Positions 42,904-52,898 of a stretch of 64,000 bases of DNA are shown here, piece by piece. Every line of letters begins with the position of its first letter. The first letter of the stretch is position 1. The notes under the pieces are model-generated. The model was not told where the DNA came from. It saw only the letters and a list, made by a program, of their open reading frames with translations, and ran no database searches. The position numbers and the translations under genes were made by a program. The DNA comes from Enterobacteriaceae bacterium RIT693 (GTDB lineage Bacteria; Pseudomonadota; Gammaproteobacteria; Enterobacterales; Enterobacteriaceae): the NCBI GenBank assembly GCA_009668225.1, contig WJYK01000003.1, forward strand, positions 1 through 64,000. Reading direction: 5' to 3'.

Positions 42904-43912
42904 AAACGCCACCCTGAGCCCTGCGCCCGGCTATCGCCTGCTAAAGGCAAAATCGCCTGCAGTCGCGTTTCCCGGACTTTCAAACCAGCTGAATTTTTTT
43001 GAGCTGTTGAGACGTCTTGAGCGCGATGGCCGCCTTGGCGTGAGGCCCGGAAGCGCACGCGAGCGACAGGTTATCGGGCTTGAGGTGATCCAGCCTGCCG
43101 ATCTTGCTTTTGCCCCGCGCGAAGTTGTCAGCGTAACGCAGCGGCCGGCGAGAAATGCAGAGCCGCCTTCGCTGGTGGTGGTTTGCCGCCACTTTGGCAT
43201 GTTTGCCCCGTATGGTCCGCTGCCGATCCACGTTACGGAGCATGCTCGTCAGGAGATGCTCACCCTAAATAACCGCGCTTTTCAGGAGTTTATCGCGCTG
43301 TTAAGCCAGCGGCTTGCGGTCTGGCACTACCGAGCCTGGGCCCAAACTAACGTGGCGTTGGGCCATGAGCGCCAGCGGGAAAATGCTTTTCTTCATCGGA
43401 TCAACCAGCTTAGCGGCGTGTGTGATACCGGCGCGGGCAATATTCACGTCAAGCGGCTGCGCTCCCGCTTTGCCGGGGCATGGCTGCCGGGGCGAACAGG
43501 GTGGGCGACGCTACAGCAGATGCTGCAGCACTACTTCGCCGTGCCCATCACTATTCAGGGGCGTCATCCCCGCTGGATGCTGGGTGATGAGGCTCGCCAG
43601 CGTATGGGAAAGCTGGGGCAGACGCGCCTGGGCAGGCGTTTTTACGACACAGAGCATGCGGCCCGCATTACCCTCGGGCCGCTGGGCCCCCCGGATTATT
43701 TATGCTGGCAGTCCGGCAGTGAACGACTCGCCGCGTTGCTTGCCATCTGCCGTGACTATGCGGGGCAGCAGATCCTGTTTGACGTGGATCTGCACATTAT
43801 TAACCGACCGGATATGTCGTCCCGTCTGGGACAAACCCGGCTCAGCAGGGACGGCTGGCTGAAGGCGGAAAGCAGTACCTACAAGCAGAACGTATTTCAA
43901 CAATCTTGCTAA
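42893..43912 (+). CDS. tssG: T6SS baseplate protein TssG
   Basis: A 339-residue TssG: NQLNFFELLRRLERDG near the start, RFFGMFAPYGPLPIHVTEHAR-type segment (here CRHFGMFAPYGPLPIHVTEHARQE), and WHYRAWAQTNVALGHERQ. The ATG at 42893 lies within the end of tssF; a more upstream in-frame ATG would add ten residues. Wedge component of the baseplate. Confidence 0.94.
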   Translation: MIFRNATLSPAPGYRLLKAKSPAVAFPGLSNQLNFFELLRRLERDGRLGVRPGSARERQVIGLEVIQPADLAFAPREVVSVTQRPARNAEPPSLVVVCRHFGMFAPYGPLPIHVTEHARQEMLTLNNRAFQEFIALLSQRLAVWHYRAWAQTNVALGHERQRENAFLHRINQLSGVCDTGAGNIHVKRLRSRFAGAWLPGRTGWATLQQMLQHYFAVPITIQGRHPRWMLGDEARQRMGKLGQTRLGRRFYDTEHAARITLGPLGPPDYLCWQSGSERLAALLAICRDYAGQQILFDVDLHIINRPDMSSRLGQTRLSRDGWLKAESSTYKQNVFQQSC

Positions 43913-43927
43913 TTTGAGGGATTTTCG

Positions 43928-46504
43928 GTGTATCAACGCGAGCGTTTATTTTCCAGACTGGGCCACTTTGCGTATCAGTCTGTTGTTAAAGCCACCAAGC
44001 TGTGCCAGACCTACCGGCATGAATACGTGGAGCTGGAGCATTGGCTCAGGGGGGTCCTGGAAGAGCCGCGGGGCGATGTACCGCAGCTAATGGCGCATTA
44101 CGGCGTCAACCTGGCGCGTCTCACCGACCAGCTGGATCACATCCTTAGCCATATGACCACCCGCAGCGTGGTGGCTCAGGATCTTTCTGGCCGTCTGGAG
44201 CAGGCCGTTGAGCGTGGTTTACTCATGAGCCAGATGCTCGACGACAGTCAGTCCGTGCGCACGGTCCATATTCTGCTGGGGCTGTTGCAGGACAGCAGCC
44301 TGCAGCGTTGGCTCTACCGTCTCAGCGACGAGTTCAAAAAGCTGCCGATTCCGGAGGTCATGGAGAACTTCAGCACGCTGCTGGCGGCTTCCGTTGAGCA
44401 CGAAGAGCCAGTAACCGCGGAGGCTTCGCTCGCCGCTACGGGCGGCAAAGAACATGCTACAACATTGGATAAATGGTGTAGCGACCTGACTCGCCAGGCG
44501 CTTGAGGGGGAAATCGACCCCGTCGTGGGGCGCGACGCTGAGCTGCGCCAGACCATCGATATTCTTCTCCGGCGGCGGCAGAACAATCCCATTCTGGTCG
44601 GCGAGGCTGGCGTGGGGAAAACGGCCGTGGTGGAAGCGCTGGCCTGCAAGATAGCCTCGGGCGATGTCCCTCCGTTGCTGAAAGGTGCGCGTTTGTTATC
44701 GCTGGATTTAGGGCGCATGCAGGCGGGAGCCAGCATGCGAGGGGAGTTTGAATCACGCCTGAAGGCGCTGATTGACGCCATCACCCACGCTGAGACGCCG
44801 GTTATCCTTTTCTGCGATGAGGCGCATACCCTTGTTGGCGCCGGGGGGCAGGCGGGCACCGGTGATGCGGTTAACCTGCTGAAGCCGATGCTGGCCCGCG
44901 GTTCGCTGCGCATGATTGCCGCCACCACCTGGTCGGAATACAAACAGTTTATTGAACCTGACGCGGCGCTGACCCGCCGCTTCCAGAGCGTGCCTATCGG
45001 AGAACCGACAGAAGAAGCGGCGGTTGAAATGATGCGCGCGATTGCTCCGGCTTTTTCACGCCACCACGGTGTGACCATCCGTGACTCCGCCATCCGCGCC
45101 GCGGTGCGCTTGTCATTGCGTAATCTCCCGTCTCGCCAACTGCCGGATAAGGCCATCAGCCTGCTGGATACGGCCTGCGCCCGGGTTTCACTCAGCCACC
45201 ACGTGACCCCGCAGCGCGTCGCGCAGCTGGATGCAACGCTGAATGCCCGCCAGGCGGAAATGGATGCTCTGCATGCGGAAATTCCGTTGGGCAGTAACGT
45301 CAGCGAGCGCCTGGGCTGGCTGGAGCAGAACATCAGTGAGGCCCGCGACGCGCGCGCGCTGCTGGGGGAGCGACACACGCAGGAACAGGCGCTGGTGACG
45401 CGTCTGCAGGAGGCCGGGCGCGAGGAGGGTGAAGCAATCGGTCCGGTGCTGGATGAGCTGAATACCCTGCAGCTGGGCGATCCGCTGGTGCACCCCTGGG
45501 TGGATGAAATGGTGGTTGCTGAAGTGCTCTCCGACTGGACCGGTATTCCGTCCGGACGCATGATCCAGGACGATCTTGATAACGCATTGCAGCTGGAGAA
45601 ACACCTCGGTGCACGCGTCTTCGGGCAGCGTTCTGCCATCAGTGAAATTGCCCAGGCGGTGCGTATTAGCCGCGCGGGGATCCAGCACCCTGAACGCCCG
45701 CTTGGCGTCTTCCTGCTGGCGGGGCCGACCGGTACCGGTAAGACCGAAACCGCGGCGGCGCTAGCCGAGGCGATGTATGCCGGTGCCCATAACCTCATCA
45801 CCTTCAACATGAGCGAATTCCAGGAGGCGCATACCGTCTCCACTCTTAAAGGCGCACCTCCCGGTTACGTTGGCTATGGCAAGGGCGGCAAGCTCACCGA
45901 AGCCGTGCGCCGTAAACCTTATTCCGTGATCCTGCTGGATGAGTTCGATAAAGCGCACCCGGACGTCTACGACCTGTTCTATCAGGTGTTTGATAAGGGC
46001 TGGATGGAGGATGGGGAGGGGCGAATCATCAGTTTCCGCCATTGCTTCATTCTAATCACCTGCAACCAGGGGGCGGAGGAGATCGAACGCACGCTGGAAG
46101 CGGAGCCGGAAATCCCTATGGCGCAGCTACGCCCCCGTGTCCACAGCGCGCTGGAACGTAAATTTGCACCCGCGCTACTGGCGCGTATGAAGCTGATTCC
46201 TTATCTGCCGCTCGATGAAGCAGCCCTGGAGCAGATCGCTACCAAATACATGACGAGCCTCCAACAGCGACTGAAAGAGGAGGTCGGTGCGGAATTTGCC
46301 TGGGATCCTGAGGTATGCAAATGGGTGGCGAGTCGGGTAGTGGACCATCCACACCGTGGACGAGCGGTGGAGGATCTGCTCTGCCAGACGGTACTCCCGG
46401 CAATCGGCAATGAGCTGCTGCGCCGCAAGAAAAAAGAGGAAGTGACGAAAAGTATCCATCTGATCATCGAAGGGGAAGAACTCAGTATGGCGTTTAGCCA
46501 GTGA
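43928..46504 (+). CDS. clpV: T6SS ATPase ClpV (TssH)
   Basis: An 858-residue AAA+ protein. N-domain residues 1-150; first AAA domain with Walker A GEAGVGKT near residue 225 and ILFCDEAHTLVGAGG; a ClpB-like middle region; second domain with Walker A GPTGTGKTE near 598 and ILLDEFDKAHPDV. ClpV disassembles contracted TssB-TssC sheaths. The start is a GTG at 43928 preceded by GAGGG. Length matches the family. Confidence 0.95.
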   Translation: MYQRERLFSRLGHFAYQSVVKATKLCQTYRHEYVELEHWLRGVLEEPRGDVPQLMAHYGVNLARLTDQLDHILSHMTTRSVVAQDLSGRLEQAVERGLLMSQMLDDSQSVRTVHILLGLLQDSSLQRWLYRLSDEFKKLPIPEVMENFSTLLAASVEHEEPVTAEASLAATGGKEHATTLDKWCSDLTRQALEGEIDPVVGRDAELRQTIDILLRRRQNNPILVGEAGVGKTAVVEALACKIASGDVPPLLKGARLLSLDLGRMQAGASMRGEFESRLKALIDAITHAETPVILFCDEAHTLVGAGGQAGTGDAVNLLKPMLARGSLRMIAATTWSEYKQFIEPDAALTRRFQSVPIGEPTEEAAVEMMRAIAPAFSRHHGVTIRDSAIRAAVRLSLRNLPSRQLPDKAISLLDTACARVSLSHHVTPQRVAQLDATLNARQAEMDALHAEIPLGSNVSERLGWLEQNISEARDARALLGERHTQEQALVTRLQEAGREEGEAIGPVLDELNTLQLGDPLVHPWVDEMVVAEVLSDWTGIPSGRMIQDDLDNALQLEKHLGARVFGQRSAISEIAQAVRISRAGIQHPERPLGVFLLAGPTGTGKTETAAALAEAMYAGAHNLITFNMSEFQEAHTVSTLKGAPPGYVGYGKGGKLTEAVRRKPYSVILLDEFDKAHPDVYDLFYQVFDKGWMEDGEGRIISFRHCFILITCNQGAEEIERTLEAEPEIPMAQLRPRVHSALERKFAPALLARMKLIPYLPLDEAALEQIATKYMTSLQQRLKEEVGAEFAWDPEVCKWVASRVVDHPHRGRAVEDLLCQTVLPAIGNELLRRKKKEEVTKSIHLIIEGEELSMAFSQ

Positions 46505-46576
46505 GGGGATGTGAATAGTGCTTATGTCTCCGTGCGAAACGGGGAACCTGTTTATTTTGATTAAAGAGAGGTTGTT

Positions 46577-48898
46577 ATGTCCTTTCAGGAAGAACCAGAC
46601 CGCATCTTCGAACTGATGATAGATCACCCCTATCTACAGGGAGAGCTGAGAGCCCAGCCCATCAGCTTTCGCACGGAAGAAGAGCTTTCAGATAGCCAGA
46701 AATTTTACCTGGAGATGCAGGTCCACAAGGACACCTGGGTAGATTTGAACAAGCTGCTCGGTGAGGGCGTGCACATTTATGCCCGTTATCGCAGCAATAT
46801 TCTGCCTTTTGCGGCAGGCGAAATCGTTGATGGTGCCATGGAGGCGCTCGAGATAGAGCCGCACTACATTCGGCACTACTACGGTTATGTCACGGCAGGG
46901 TATGACCTGCACCAGCATGGCGACTACTACGTCTACAAGCTTGAGATGAGCACCTGGCTGTGGTTCCTGGGGCAGAACCGTAATAGCCGCATTTTCCAGC
47001 AGAGAAATATCCTGGGCGTTATCCAGGAGACCTTCTCGCGCTACAGTGAAATTGCCAAATTCGAGCTGGATATCGCGGAGGATTATCCCGATCGCGAGTA
47101 CTGCGTGCAGTTTGGTGAAACCGATCTTAACTTCATCAACCGCCTGCTGGAAGAAGAGGGGATCTGGTACTACTTCCGCCATGAGTGGGATAAACACACC
47201 ATGGTCATCACCGACAAGCAACAGTTTGGTGAAATGCCGGGTGGCTATAACTCGCTGCCCTGGCAGCCCAGTGGTTCACGCACAAAAGCCACCACCGAAG
47301 GCATTCAGGAAATGCGCCGCTCGCGCAAGGTCCGCCCAAACGAGGTCATTCTGCGCGACTACGACTACCTGCGCCCGAGCCACAACCTGCAGGTCGACCA
47401 GGAGTTGCCCGACGGCGGGCTGCCGAACGTACAGCTAGAGTGGTACGACTACGCGGCTGGCTATCAGAGCATCGATCGTGGGGAGAAAATTGCCCGTCTT
47501 CGCCTGCAGCTGATGCAGAGTGAGCGGCAGATGCTGAGCGGTAAGGCAACGGCGATTGGGCTGGTCCCCGGCTATGGCTTCTCGATGTTTAACCATGGTA
47601 CCGGGGAGCTTAACCGGCGCTATAAGTTGCTGTCAGTGCATTACAACTTCGTGATGGATAGGGGCGGTGCGGACCCCGGTGACAATGAAGGTGGGCGGCA
47701 TCGTAACCAGGCATGGTGCAGTTTTATCGCGTTGAACGACGATGTACCGAACCGGCCGCAGCTCCGCACGCCGCGACCGGAAGTGCCGGGGCTACAAAGT
47801 GCGACGGTGGTGGGAACGCCTGGTTCAGAGGTTTATACCGATGAACATGCGCGTATTAAAGTCCACTTCCATTGGGACCGTTACCGCACACGTGAAGAAG
47901 ACAGTTCCTGTTGGGTGAGGGTAGTGCAGGCCTGGGCGGGCAAAGGCTGGGGAGTTATCGCCATGCCGCGCGTTGGGCAGGAAGTGCTCATTACTTATGT
48001 GGACGGCGATTTGGATCGCCCACTGGTGACCGGGATTGTCTACAACGGCGAAAACCCGCCGCCTTACGATTTGCCGCGTGAGATTGGCCACACGGGGATA
48101 AAGTCACGATCGCTGAAACACGGGAGTCCGCAAAACTACAGCGAGATAACCCTGGTCGACGATCGGGGGGCCGAAAAAGTGCTGATCCACGCCGAACGCG
48201 ATCAAACCAACAGCGTGGAACGCGATCTTAACATCCTGGTGCAGAACAACCGCTACGACTACGTGCGTAACCTGCATCATGAAGAGCTGAATCTTCACTA
48301 CTACACGGGGAATATCCGCTATAGCGTCACCGGACTTGCGGTGCAGTTGACGACCCTGAAGAAGGATTTCACCGCGTTGCATTGCGGCAACACGATGGTG
48401 GACTTCCTGTTTACCGGTATGAGCACTTCGTTTACCGGCATCAACACCACGACGGACATGATTGGCACGCACCTTACCGGGCTGAAAACCAATCTGACGG
48501 CGCTTGAGACGTCAATGACCGGTATCGACAACGAGCTGTTTGGTATGAAAAACAAGCTTGGGGTGATGGAGAACGTGCTGCAGGCCAACCGGAACAGCTT
48601 CACGGCGCTGAATAATGAGTTTGTTGGTATGGATAACGCCGCGGTGGTGAACAGCAACCGCCTGGTGGGGATCAATAACAATATTGTCGGCGTGAATACC
48701 GAGCTGTACGGCATCAACACCATCCGAACCGGCAACTTCCTGAACCTGAATGCAGCAGAAGTGAGCATTGTGGGAGTGCGCAATGAAAACTACGGCTCTT
48801 ATGTGGGCAACATGGGCGTCCGTATTGATAACACTGGCACCACGATTAACAACACGGGCTTCGAAAACCGAACCGTGGGCCTACTGCTGATTAACTAG
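46577..48898 (+). CDS. vgrG: T6SS spike protein VgrG (TssI) with heptad-repeat C-terminus
   Basis: A 773-residue VgrG. Residues 1-375 form the gp27-like domain (EDYPDREYCVQFGETDLNFINRLLEEEGIWYYFRHE is diagnostic), the gp5 OB-fold follows (EHARIKVHFHWDRYRTREEDSSCWVRVVQAWAGKGWGVIAMPRVGQEVLITYVDGDLDRPLVTG), then the start of the needle (GHTGIKSRSLKHGSPQNYSEITLVDDRGAEKVLIHAERD). From residue 584 to 772 the protein is 27 uninterrupted heptads (separate entry). No enzymatic extension is seen. It trimerises at the tip of the Hcp tube. AAAGAGAGG precedes the ATG; an effector-loading cassette follows. Confidence 0.94.
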   Translation: MSFQEEPDRIFELMIDHPYLQGELRAQPISFRTEEELSDSQKFYLEMQVHKDTWVDLNKLLGEGVHIYARYRSNILPFAAGEIVDGAMEALEIEPHYIRHYYGYVTAGYDLHQHGDYYVYKLEMSTWLWFLGQNRNSRIFQQRNILGVIQETFSRYSEIAKFELDIAEDYPDREYCVQFGETDLNFINRLLEEEGIWYYFRHEWDKHTMVITDKQQFGEMPGGYNSLPWQPSGSRTKATTEGIQEMRRSRKVRPNEVILRDYDYLRPSHNLQVDQELPDGGLPNVQLEWYDYAAGYQSIDRGEKIARLRLQLMQSERQMLSGKATAIGLVPGYGFSMFNHGTGELNRRYKLLSVHYNFVMDRGGADPGDNEGGRHRNQAWCSFIALNDDVPNRPQLRTPRPEVPGLQSATVVGTPGSEVYTDEHARIKVHFHWDRYRTREEDSSCWVRVVQAWAGKGWGVIAMPRVGQEVLITYVDGDLDRPLVTGIVYNGENPPPYDLPREIGHTGIKSRSLKHGSPQNYSEITLVDDRGAEKVLIHAERDQTNSVERDLNILVQNNRYDYVRNLHHEELNLHYYTGNIRYSVTGLAVQLTTLKKDFTALHCGNTMVDFLFTGMSTSFTGINTTTDMIGTHLTGLKTNLTALETSMTGIDNELFGMKNKLGVMENVLQANRNSFTALNNEFVGMDNAAVVNSNRLVGINNNIVGVNTELYGINTIRTGNFLNLNAAEVSIVGVRNENYGSYVGNMGVRIDNTGTTINNTGFENRTVGLLLIN
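48326..48892 (+). repeat. 27 heptads encoded at the VgrG C-terminus
   Basis: Residues 584-772 of VgrG split exactly into 27 seven-residue units with hydrophobic residues at positions 1 and 4 and often glycine at position 3 (LTGLKTN, MTGIDNE, FVGMDNA, LVGINNN, IVGVNTE). No insertion or deletion breaks the phase. The DNA is not identical between units, so this is an old protein-level repeat. Confidence 0.85.
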
Positions 48899-48906
48899 GG
48901 ACCTCT

Positions 48907-51144
48907 ATGCAGATAATCAAGCCACAACAGCTTATTTTCCTGAACGGGCGTTATCAGATAGGCGGACAAAGCTATTTGGGTATCAGCGCAGTGGCGGGGT
49001 TTTATCTTTCAAATCCTGACCATTTCGCCTGTGAGGCGGATATCTGGGCGGGCTGGGAAAAAGCGCCAATGTCCTTTCGCGTTCTGGATATGGCAGAGCC
49101 TAAACCGTTGGCCGAGTTTCTGCTGGCAGGGCATGTACAGACCGGGCAGGCGGAAAAAGTGGCTGACGCCAGCGTCAGCGTTGGCGGCCTGTCGCGCCAG
49201 TGGCGGCTGGTCGGGGAGTCTGACCGGACTTCGCTTCAGGTGACGCCGTTTTCGCGTATGCCTCTGGACCATACTCAGAGCTACGGGGGCGAAGGATGTG
49301 AGGATAATCCGCTGGGGCGCGGCCATCAGGACGGCCTCTCTCCCATGCTGATGACCCTGGAAAACGGCGAGCTGCAGCGGCAGTCACCTCTTGCGGCGCC
49401 GGTACCGGTACCGCAGGATTTTGCCGTGCGCAAATTCTGGCTGGAGAAGGTCGCCGCCGAAATGAACGGCAAATCCTATCTGGAGAATGTTTTCCCCGGC
49501 TTTCCGCAGAGTCTGGATCGCCGCTATTTCCAGCTGGCGCCACCGTCTCAACGCCTGAGCCAGGAAGGATGGCCTGATGATGTCCCATACGCCTTGAGCG
49601 GTTTCTTACCGGACGGGGAGATTATTCAGGGGAGCATTCCGAAGGTGCAGGCGCGCGCCTTCTGCAGTACCAGAGCCGAACCGGAAAAGCTCATGCCGCT
49701 GCAGCTTACGCGCAAGACCCTGTGGCTGCTGCCCGACAGTGACCTCGGGCTGGTTATTTTCACCGGCCAGCTCGCCATCAGCCATCTTATGGACCAGCCG
49801 CTTGCGAGCCTGACGCTGGCGCTGGACGGCCTGAATGCTCCTCGCGACGACGTCTGGTTCCATGAAGTGATTACCCGCAGACGCGCGAGCAGCGGCAGTG
49901 AGTTCGACTCTCTGTACGATCCGGATTTAATGCCCCAGGGGGCGGGGATGAACGCCATCCACACCAAAGCGCACAACCCCACGTCCCCTCGCTATAAGCA
50001 GGGCGTCCGGCACGACAGCATCGAACATTACCGTATGCTGCGCCAAAAGGTAGTGGAGCATCAGCAGAAGAGTCAGATAGCCGCGCCGGCGCTTGAGAAA
50101 ATCGACTGGCAGGCATTCTCCCATACCTGCCGCCACCCGCTGGCGACGCTTGCCGGTGGCCGTGAGCCGAACGTTATTGAAGGGGAAATTTACACCGGCC
50201 AGGCGGTGGAGAAGGCCGTGCTGACCAACCTGACGTTCCGGCAGTGCCAGTTCGTTGACTGCAGCTTAACGGAGGCCGTGTTATCGGGCTGCCTGTTCGA
50301 ATACTGCCAGTTTGAGAACTGCACGCTAAACGGTAGCCAGTTTAGCCAATGTACGCTCAGCAAAAGCCGTTTTACGCAATGCCAGTTTGACGATGTTCAA
50401 CTCGGGGAGTGCAACCTGATGCAGGTCGGGTTTAACGAGAGTAGCGTTCGTCGGCTGCGGGCGACGGCCTGTATCTGGCAGGAAGGGCAGTTTGAAAAAT
50501 CTAATTTCAGTCAGTCGCAGTTGGTCGGCGGAGAGATGAACAGCTGTTCGTTTATCGACAGCCTGTTGAGTGGAAGCCACTGGCAGGCCATCAAAGTGAC
50601 GGGCTGTATCGCTAATCAGTGCGAGTGGAAAAACGGCGTGCTGGAGGATGTTGATTTTTGCCGGGGATCGCTGCTCGGTTGCGACTGCCGCCATACGGTT
50701 TGGCGACGTTCCCGGCTTGAGAGCACAACCCTGCGCGACGACTGTCGCCTGGCGATGGTGGGGTTTAGCGAGTGTTTGCTGGTGCAGACAGGTTTTCGTG
50801 CCGTTGAGCTGCACAACAGCACCTTTACCTGCACCACGATGTCGGAGGTGAGCTTCGAGGGGGCCGACCTGCGCCACAGCCGCCTGATTCGCTGCGAAAT
50901 GGCGGGCTGTAATCTAAAAGAGAGCCAGCTTCGCTATAGCGCCTGGCAACAGTCAAGCCTGCAGGGGGCCGTGCTCTACCATGCCGACTTGCGGGATGCG
51001 ACCTTTGACGGCTGCAACCTGGTGACGGCTACCCTGTCGCTCATTCGACGCAATACGGGCAGTCGCTTTGACCGCTGTCTGCTGGATGAGGCGGTTTGGT
51101 ATCCACTCTGGCAGGAACAAATGCAGGAGGAAAATGATGCCTGA
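48907..51144 (+). CDS. DUF2169 adaptor fused to pentapeptide repeats
   Basis: A 745-residue protein. Residues 1-300 match DUF2169 (N-terminal LIFLNGRYQIGGQSYLGISAVAGFYL; DHTQSYGGEGCEDNPLGRG), a family of T6SS effector-loading proteins encoded beside vgrG. Residues 430-735 are pentapeptide-type repeats (FRQCQFVDCSL, CLFEYCQFENCTL, SQFSQCTLSKSRFTQCQF), which form a right-handed square beta-helix and are unusually cysteine-rich. The gene starts nine bases after vgrG and overlaps the next gene by 11 bases. It probably helps mount cargo or the PAAR-like tip on VgrG. Confidence 0.88.
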   Translation: MQIIKPQQLIFLNGRYQIGGQSYLGISAVAGFYLSNPDHFACEADIWAGWEKAPMSFRVLDMAEPKPLAEFLLAGHVQTGQAEKVADASVSVGGLSRQWRLVGESDRTSLQVTPFSRMPLDHTQSYGGEGCEDNPLGRGHQDGLSPMLMTLENGELQRQSPLAAPVPVPQDFAVRKFWLEKVAAEMNGKSYLENVFPGFPQSLDRRYFQLAPPSQRLSQEGWPDDVPYALSGFLPDGEIIQGSIPKVQARAFCSTRAEPEKLMPLQLTRKTLWLLPDSDLGLVIFTGQLAISHLMDQPLASLTLALDGLNAPRDDVWFHEVITRRRASSGSEFDSLYDPDLMPQGAGMNAIHTKAHNPTSPRYKQGVRHDSIEHYRMLRQKVVEHQQKSQIAAPALEKIDWQAFSHTCRHPLATLAGGREPNVIEGEIYTGQAVEKAVLTNLTFRQCQFVDCSLTEAVLSGCLFEYCQFENCTLNGSQFSQCTLSKSRFTQCQFDDVQLGECNLMQVGFNESSVRRLRATACIWQEGQFEKSNFSQSQLVGGEMNSCSFIDSLLSGSHWQAIKVTGCIANQCEWKNGVLEDVDFCRGSLLGCDCRHTVWRRSRLESTTLRDDCRLAMVGFSECLLVQTGFRAVELHNSTFTCTTMSEVSFEGADLRHSRLIRCEMAGCNLKESQLRYSAWQQSSLQGAVLYHADLRDATFDGCNLVTATLSLIRRNTGSRFDRCLLDEAVWYPLWQEQMQEENDA

Positions 51145-52294
51145 AGCAAAAGGGAAATCCCGTGCGCTTAATCCGATAGTGGCCGGTGCTTCGCTGGATA
51201 TGTGCAACAACGACATCCCGGAGGCCCCTGCGGTACGCGACAAGCGGGACTACAGGGGTGTGCGCCTGATAGGCCAGGAGAAGAGCGAACTGCGCTTTGT
51301 TGACTGTCACTTCCGGGAGCTGGCGCTGGAGAGATGTCATTTCAGGAAAATACACCTTGAGCGTTGTGTAATCGACAGCGTGCAGCTTATCGCTTGTAAT
51401 ATCAGCGAACTGACGCTGGACGGGTGTGAAATAAGCGGCGTTGTGGTGAAGAACAGTGAAATAAACCAGTGCATGATTCAGGCTGGTGCGCTGGCAAAAA
51501 GTGGGCTGCACAACAGCTTTGTCGAGGGGTTAACCCTGAATCAGGTACAGGTTCAGGAGCTGCAGCTTGAGACGCTAAAACTATCACATTGGGTGGCGGT
51601 CAACAGCAGCGTGCATGCACTGACGCTGGAGAAAAGCACCCTGAGCGACGCCAGCTGGTACAACTGCTCGCTGGCGGACAGTCAATATGTCGAGAGCGAG
51701 ATCTACCGCCAGGCGATGAGTAACTGCCGGCTCAGTGACTGCCATTATGTGCAGGTAAAAGGTAGCCATTTCGTCTGGAATGATTGCCAGCTTACCGGGA
51801 TGACATTAGCCGGGCTGCCGCTGAACGGCGCCAGCCTGATAGGGTCGACGCTCAATGGTTGTAACCTGGCGCGCAGTAACCTTTCGAATGCGGTATTGAC
51901 GCGGGCAACCCTGAACGATTGTGTACTGTCGCAAACGGATATGACGTTTTGCCAGGCAGAAAGCGCGACGTTTAACCGCTGCGACCTTCGGCAGGCGGGC
52001 CTGCAGAATGCCCGACTTAACGGCGTTTCCTTCACGTCTACGGCGATGACCGGAGGAAACTTCAGCGGTGCCGATCTTCGGTCTGCGCGCCTGACTGACG
52101 GCTCGTTTCATGATGTGGCCTGCCGCGACGGGGTTCGCCTGCATCAGGTTCAGGGAGAGGGATGGAGCAGTGCTGCGCCGGAGCCGCTGCTATTACACAT
52201 TGATAGCTGGTATCAGCTAAATCAGCCGGGCGTGCCGGAAGCTGTATTACCCTCGCTTCCCCGCCCTGCAGGAGGAGGGAGTCGTTATGTCTAG
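51134..52294 (+). CDS. Pentapeptide-repeat protein in the T6SS cassette
   Basis: A 386-residue protein, almost entirely pentapeptide-type repeats (residues 30-350: LRFVDCHFRELALERCHFRKIHLERC; later NLSNAVLTRATLNDCVLSQTDMTF and ANFSGADLRSARL-like units). A short C-terminal segment follows. It lacks a DUF2169 part. GCAGGAGG precedes the ATG at 51134 (or 51137), which lies within the end of the DUF2169 gene. Together the two proteins supply long beta-helical scaffolds beside the spike; precise role unknown. Confidence 0.85.
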   Translation: MMPEAKGKSRALNPIVAGASLDMCNNDIPEAPAVRDKRDYRGVRLIGQEKSELRFVDCHFRELALERCHFRKIHLERCVIDSVQLIACNISELTLDGCEISGVVVKNSEINQCMIQAGALAKSGLHNSFVEGLTLNQVQVQELQLETLKLSHWVAVNSSVHALTLEKSTLSDASWYNCSLADSQYVESEIYRQAMSNCRLSDCHYVQVKGSHFVWNDCQLTGMTLAGLPLNGASLIGSTLNGCNLARSNLSNAVLTRATLNDCVLSQTDMTFCQAESATFNRCDLRQAGLQNARLNGVSFTSTAMTGGNFSGADLRSARLTDGSFHDVACRDGVRLHQVQGEGWSSAAPEPLLLHIDSWYQLNQPGVPEAVLPSLPRPAGGGSRYV

Positions 52295-52895
52295 AGCACT
52301 GCCGGCCAGCGGGACGGTATATGAGAGAGGTCAGGTACTGAGAAATGACTATCTCAGCGAGGGGCGTTTGCCGAGTGGGACGCAGGTGGTAGCCGAAATT
52401 AAGCGCGATGTGATGGGATGCCTCTACCTGGCTTCTTACGCCAGCTATGAGCTACGGGTCGCGACCAGCTGCCTGATTGTCCCTCAGGAAGGGGATCGCA
52501 TTCGCGCGACGGTAGATCAAAAAAAGCTCTATGTGACCGATATTTTAGTCCGGAATCATGAAGGCCCGCTGCAAATCCATTGCGGTCAGCAAGCGTTAGA
52601 AATTCAGGCAGAAAAAATGAGCCTGCAGGCCGGAGAAAGCCTGGAAATTAAAGCGGAAAGTATTTCATTACACGCACGGTTTAGCCGCTGGGTTTCACAG
52701 CGAATGAATCAAATTTCCCGGCACTGGTTTGTGCAGGCAGATGATGCCTACCGTAAAATAAAAAATAACGAAGAACTGGAGGCGAAAAATATAAACTATC
52801 AAGCTGAAGAGTCTCTGTCGCTTAAAGGAAATTTAACCTCCATCCGCGGCACAACGGTTGTTAAGGTTGATGGAAGTCAGATTCATATGGGGTAA
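52287..52895 (+). CDS. DUF3540 protein
   Basis: A 202-residue protein resembling DUF3540, a family found in VgrG-DUF2169 cassettes. Residues 75-130 read like a small beta-rich domain (IVPQEGDRIRATVDQKKLYVTDILV), and 90-140 and 170-200 contain strand-rich repeats (LEIQAEKMSLQAGESLEIKAESISLHA; LSLKGNLTSIRGTTVVKVDGSQIHMG) like the needle strands of gp5/VgrG proteins. It may extend or cap the spike. It overlaps the preceding gene by eight bases. Confidence 0.75.
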   Translation: MSRALPASGTVYERGQVLRNDYLSEGRLPSGTQVVAEIKRDVMGCLYLASYASYELRVATSCLIVPQEGDRIRATVDQKKLYVTDILVRNHEGPLQIHCGQQALEIQAEKMSLQAGESLEIKAESISLHARFSRWVSQRMNQISRHWFVQADDAYRKIKNNEELEAKNINYQAEESLSLKGNLTSIRGTTVVKVDGSQIHMG

Positions 52896-52898
52896 CTA

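Noticed and set aside
44314..45843. Long open frame (509 codons) antisense to clpV
   Set aside because: Its translation is low-complexity (Ser/Arg/Ala-rich) and it lies wholly opposite a textbook AAA+ gene; it reflects GC-rich codon bias.
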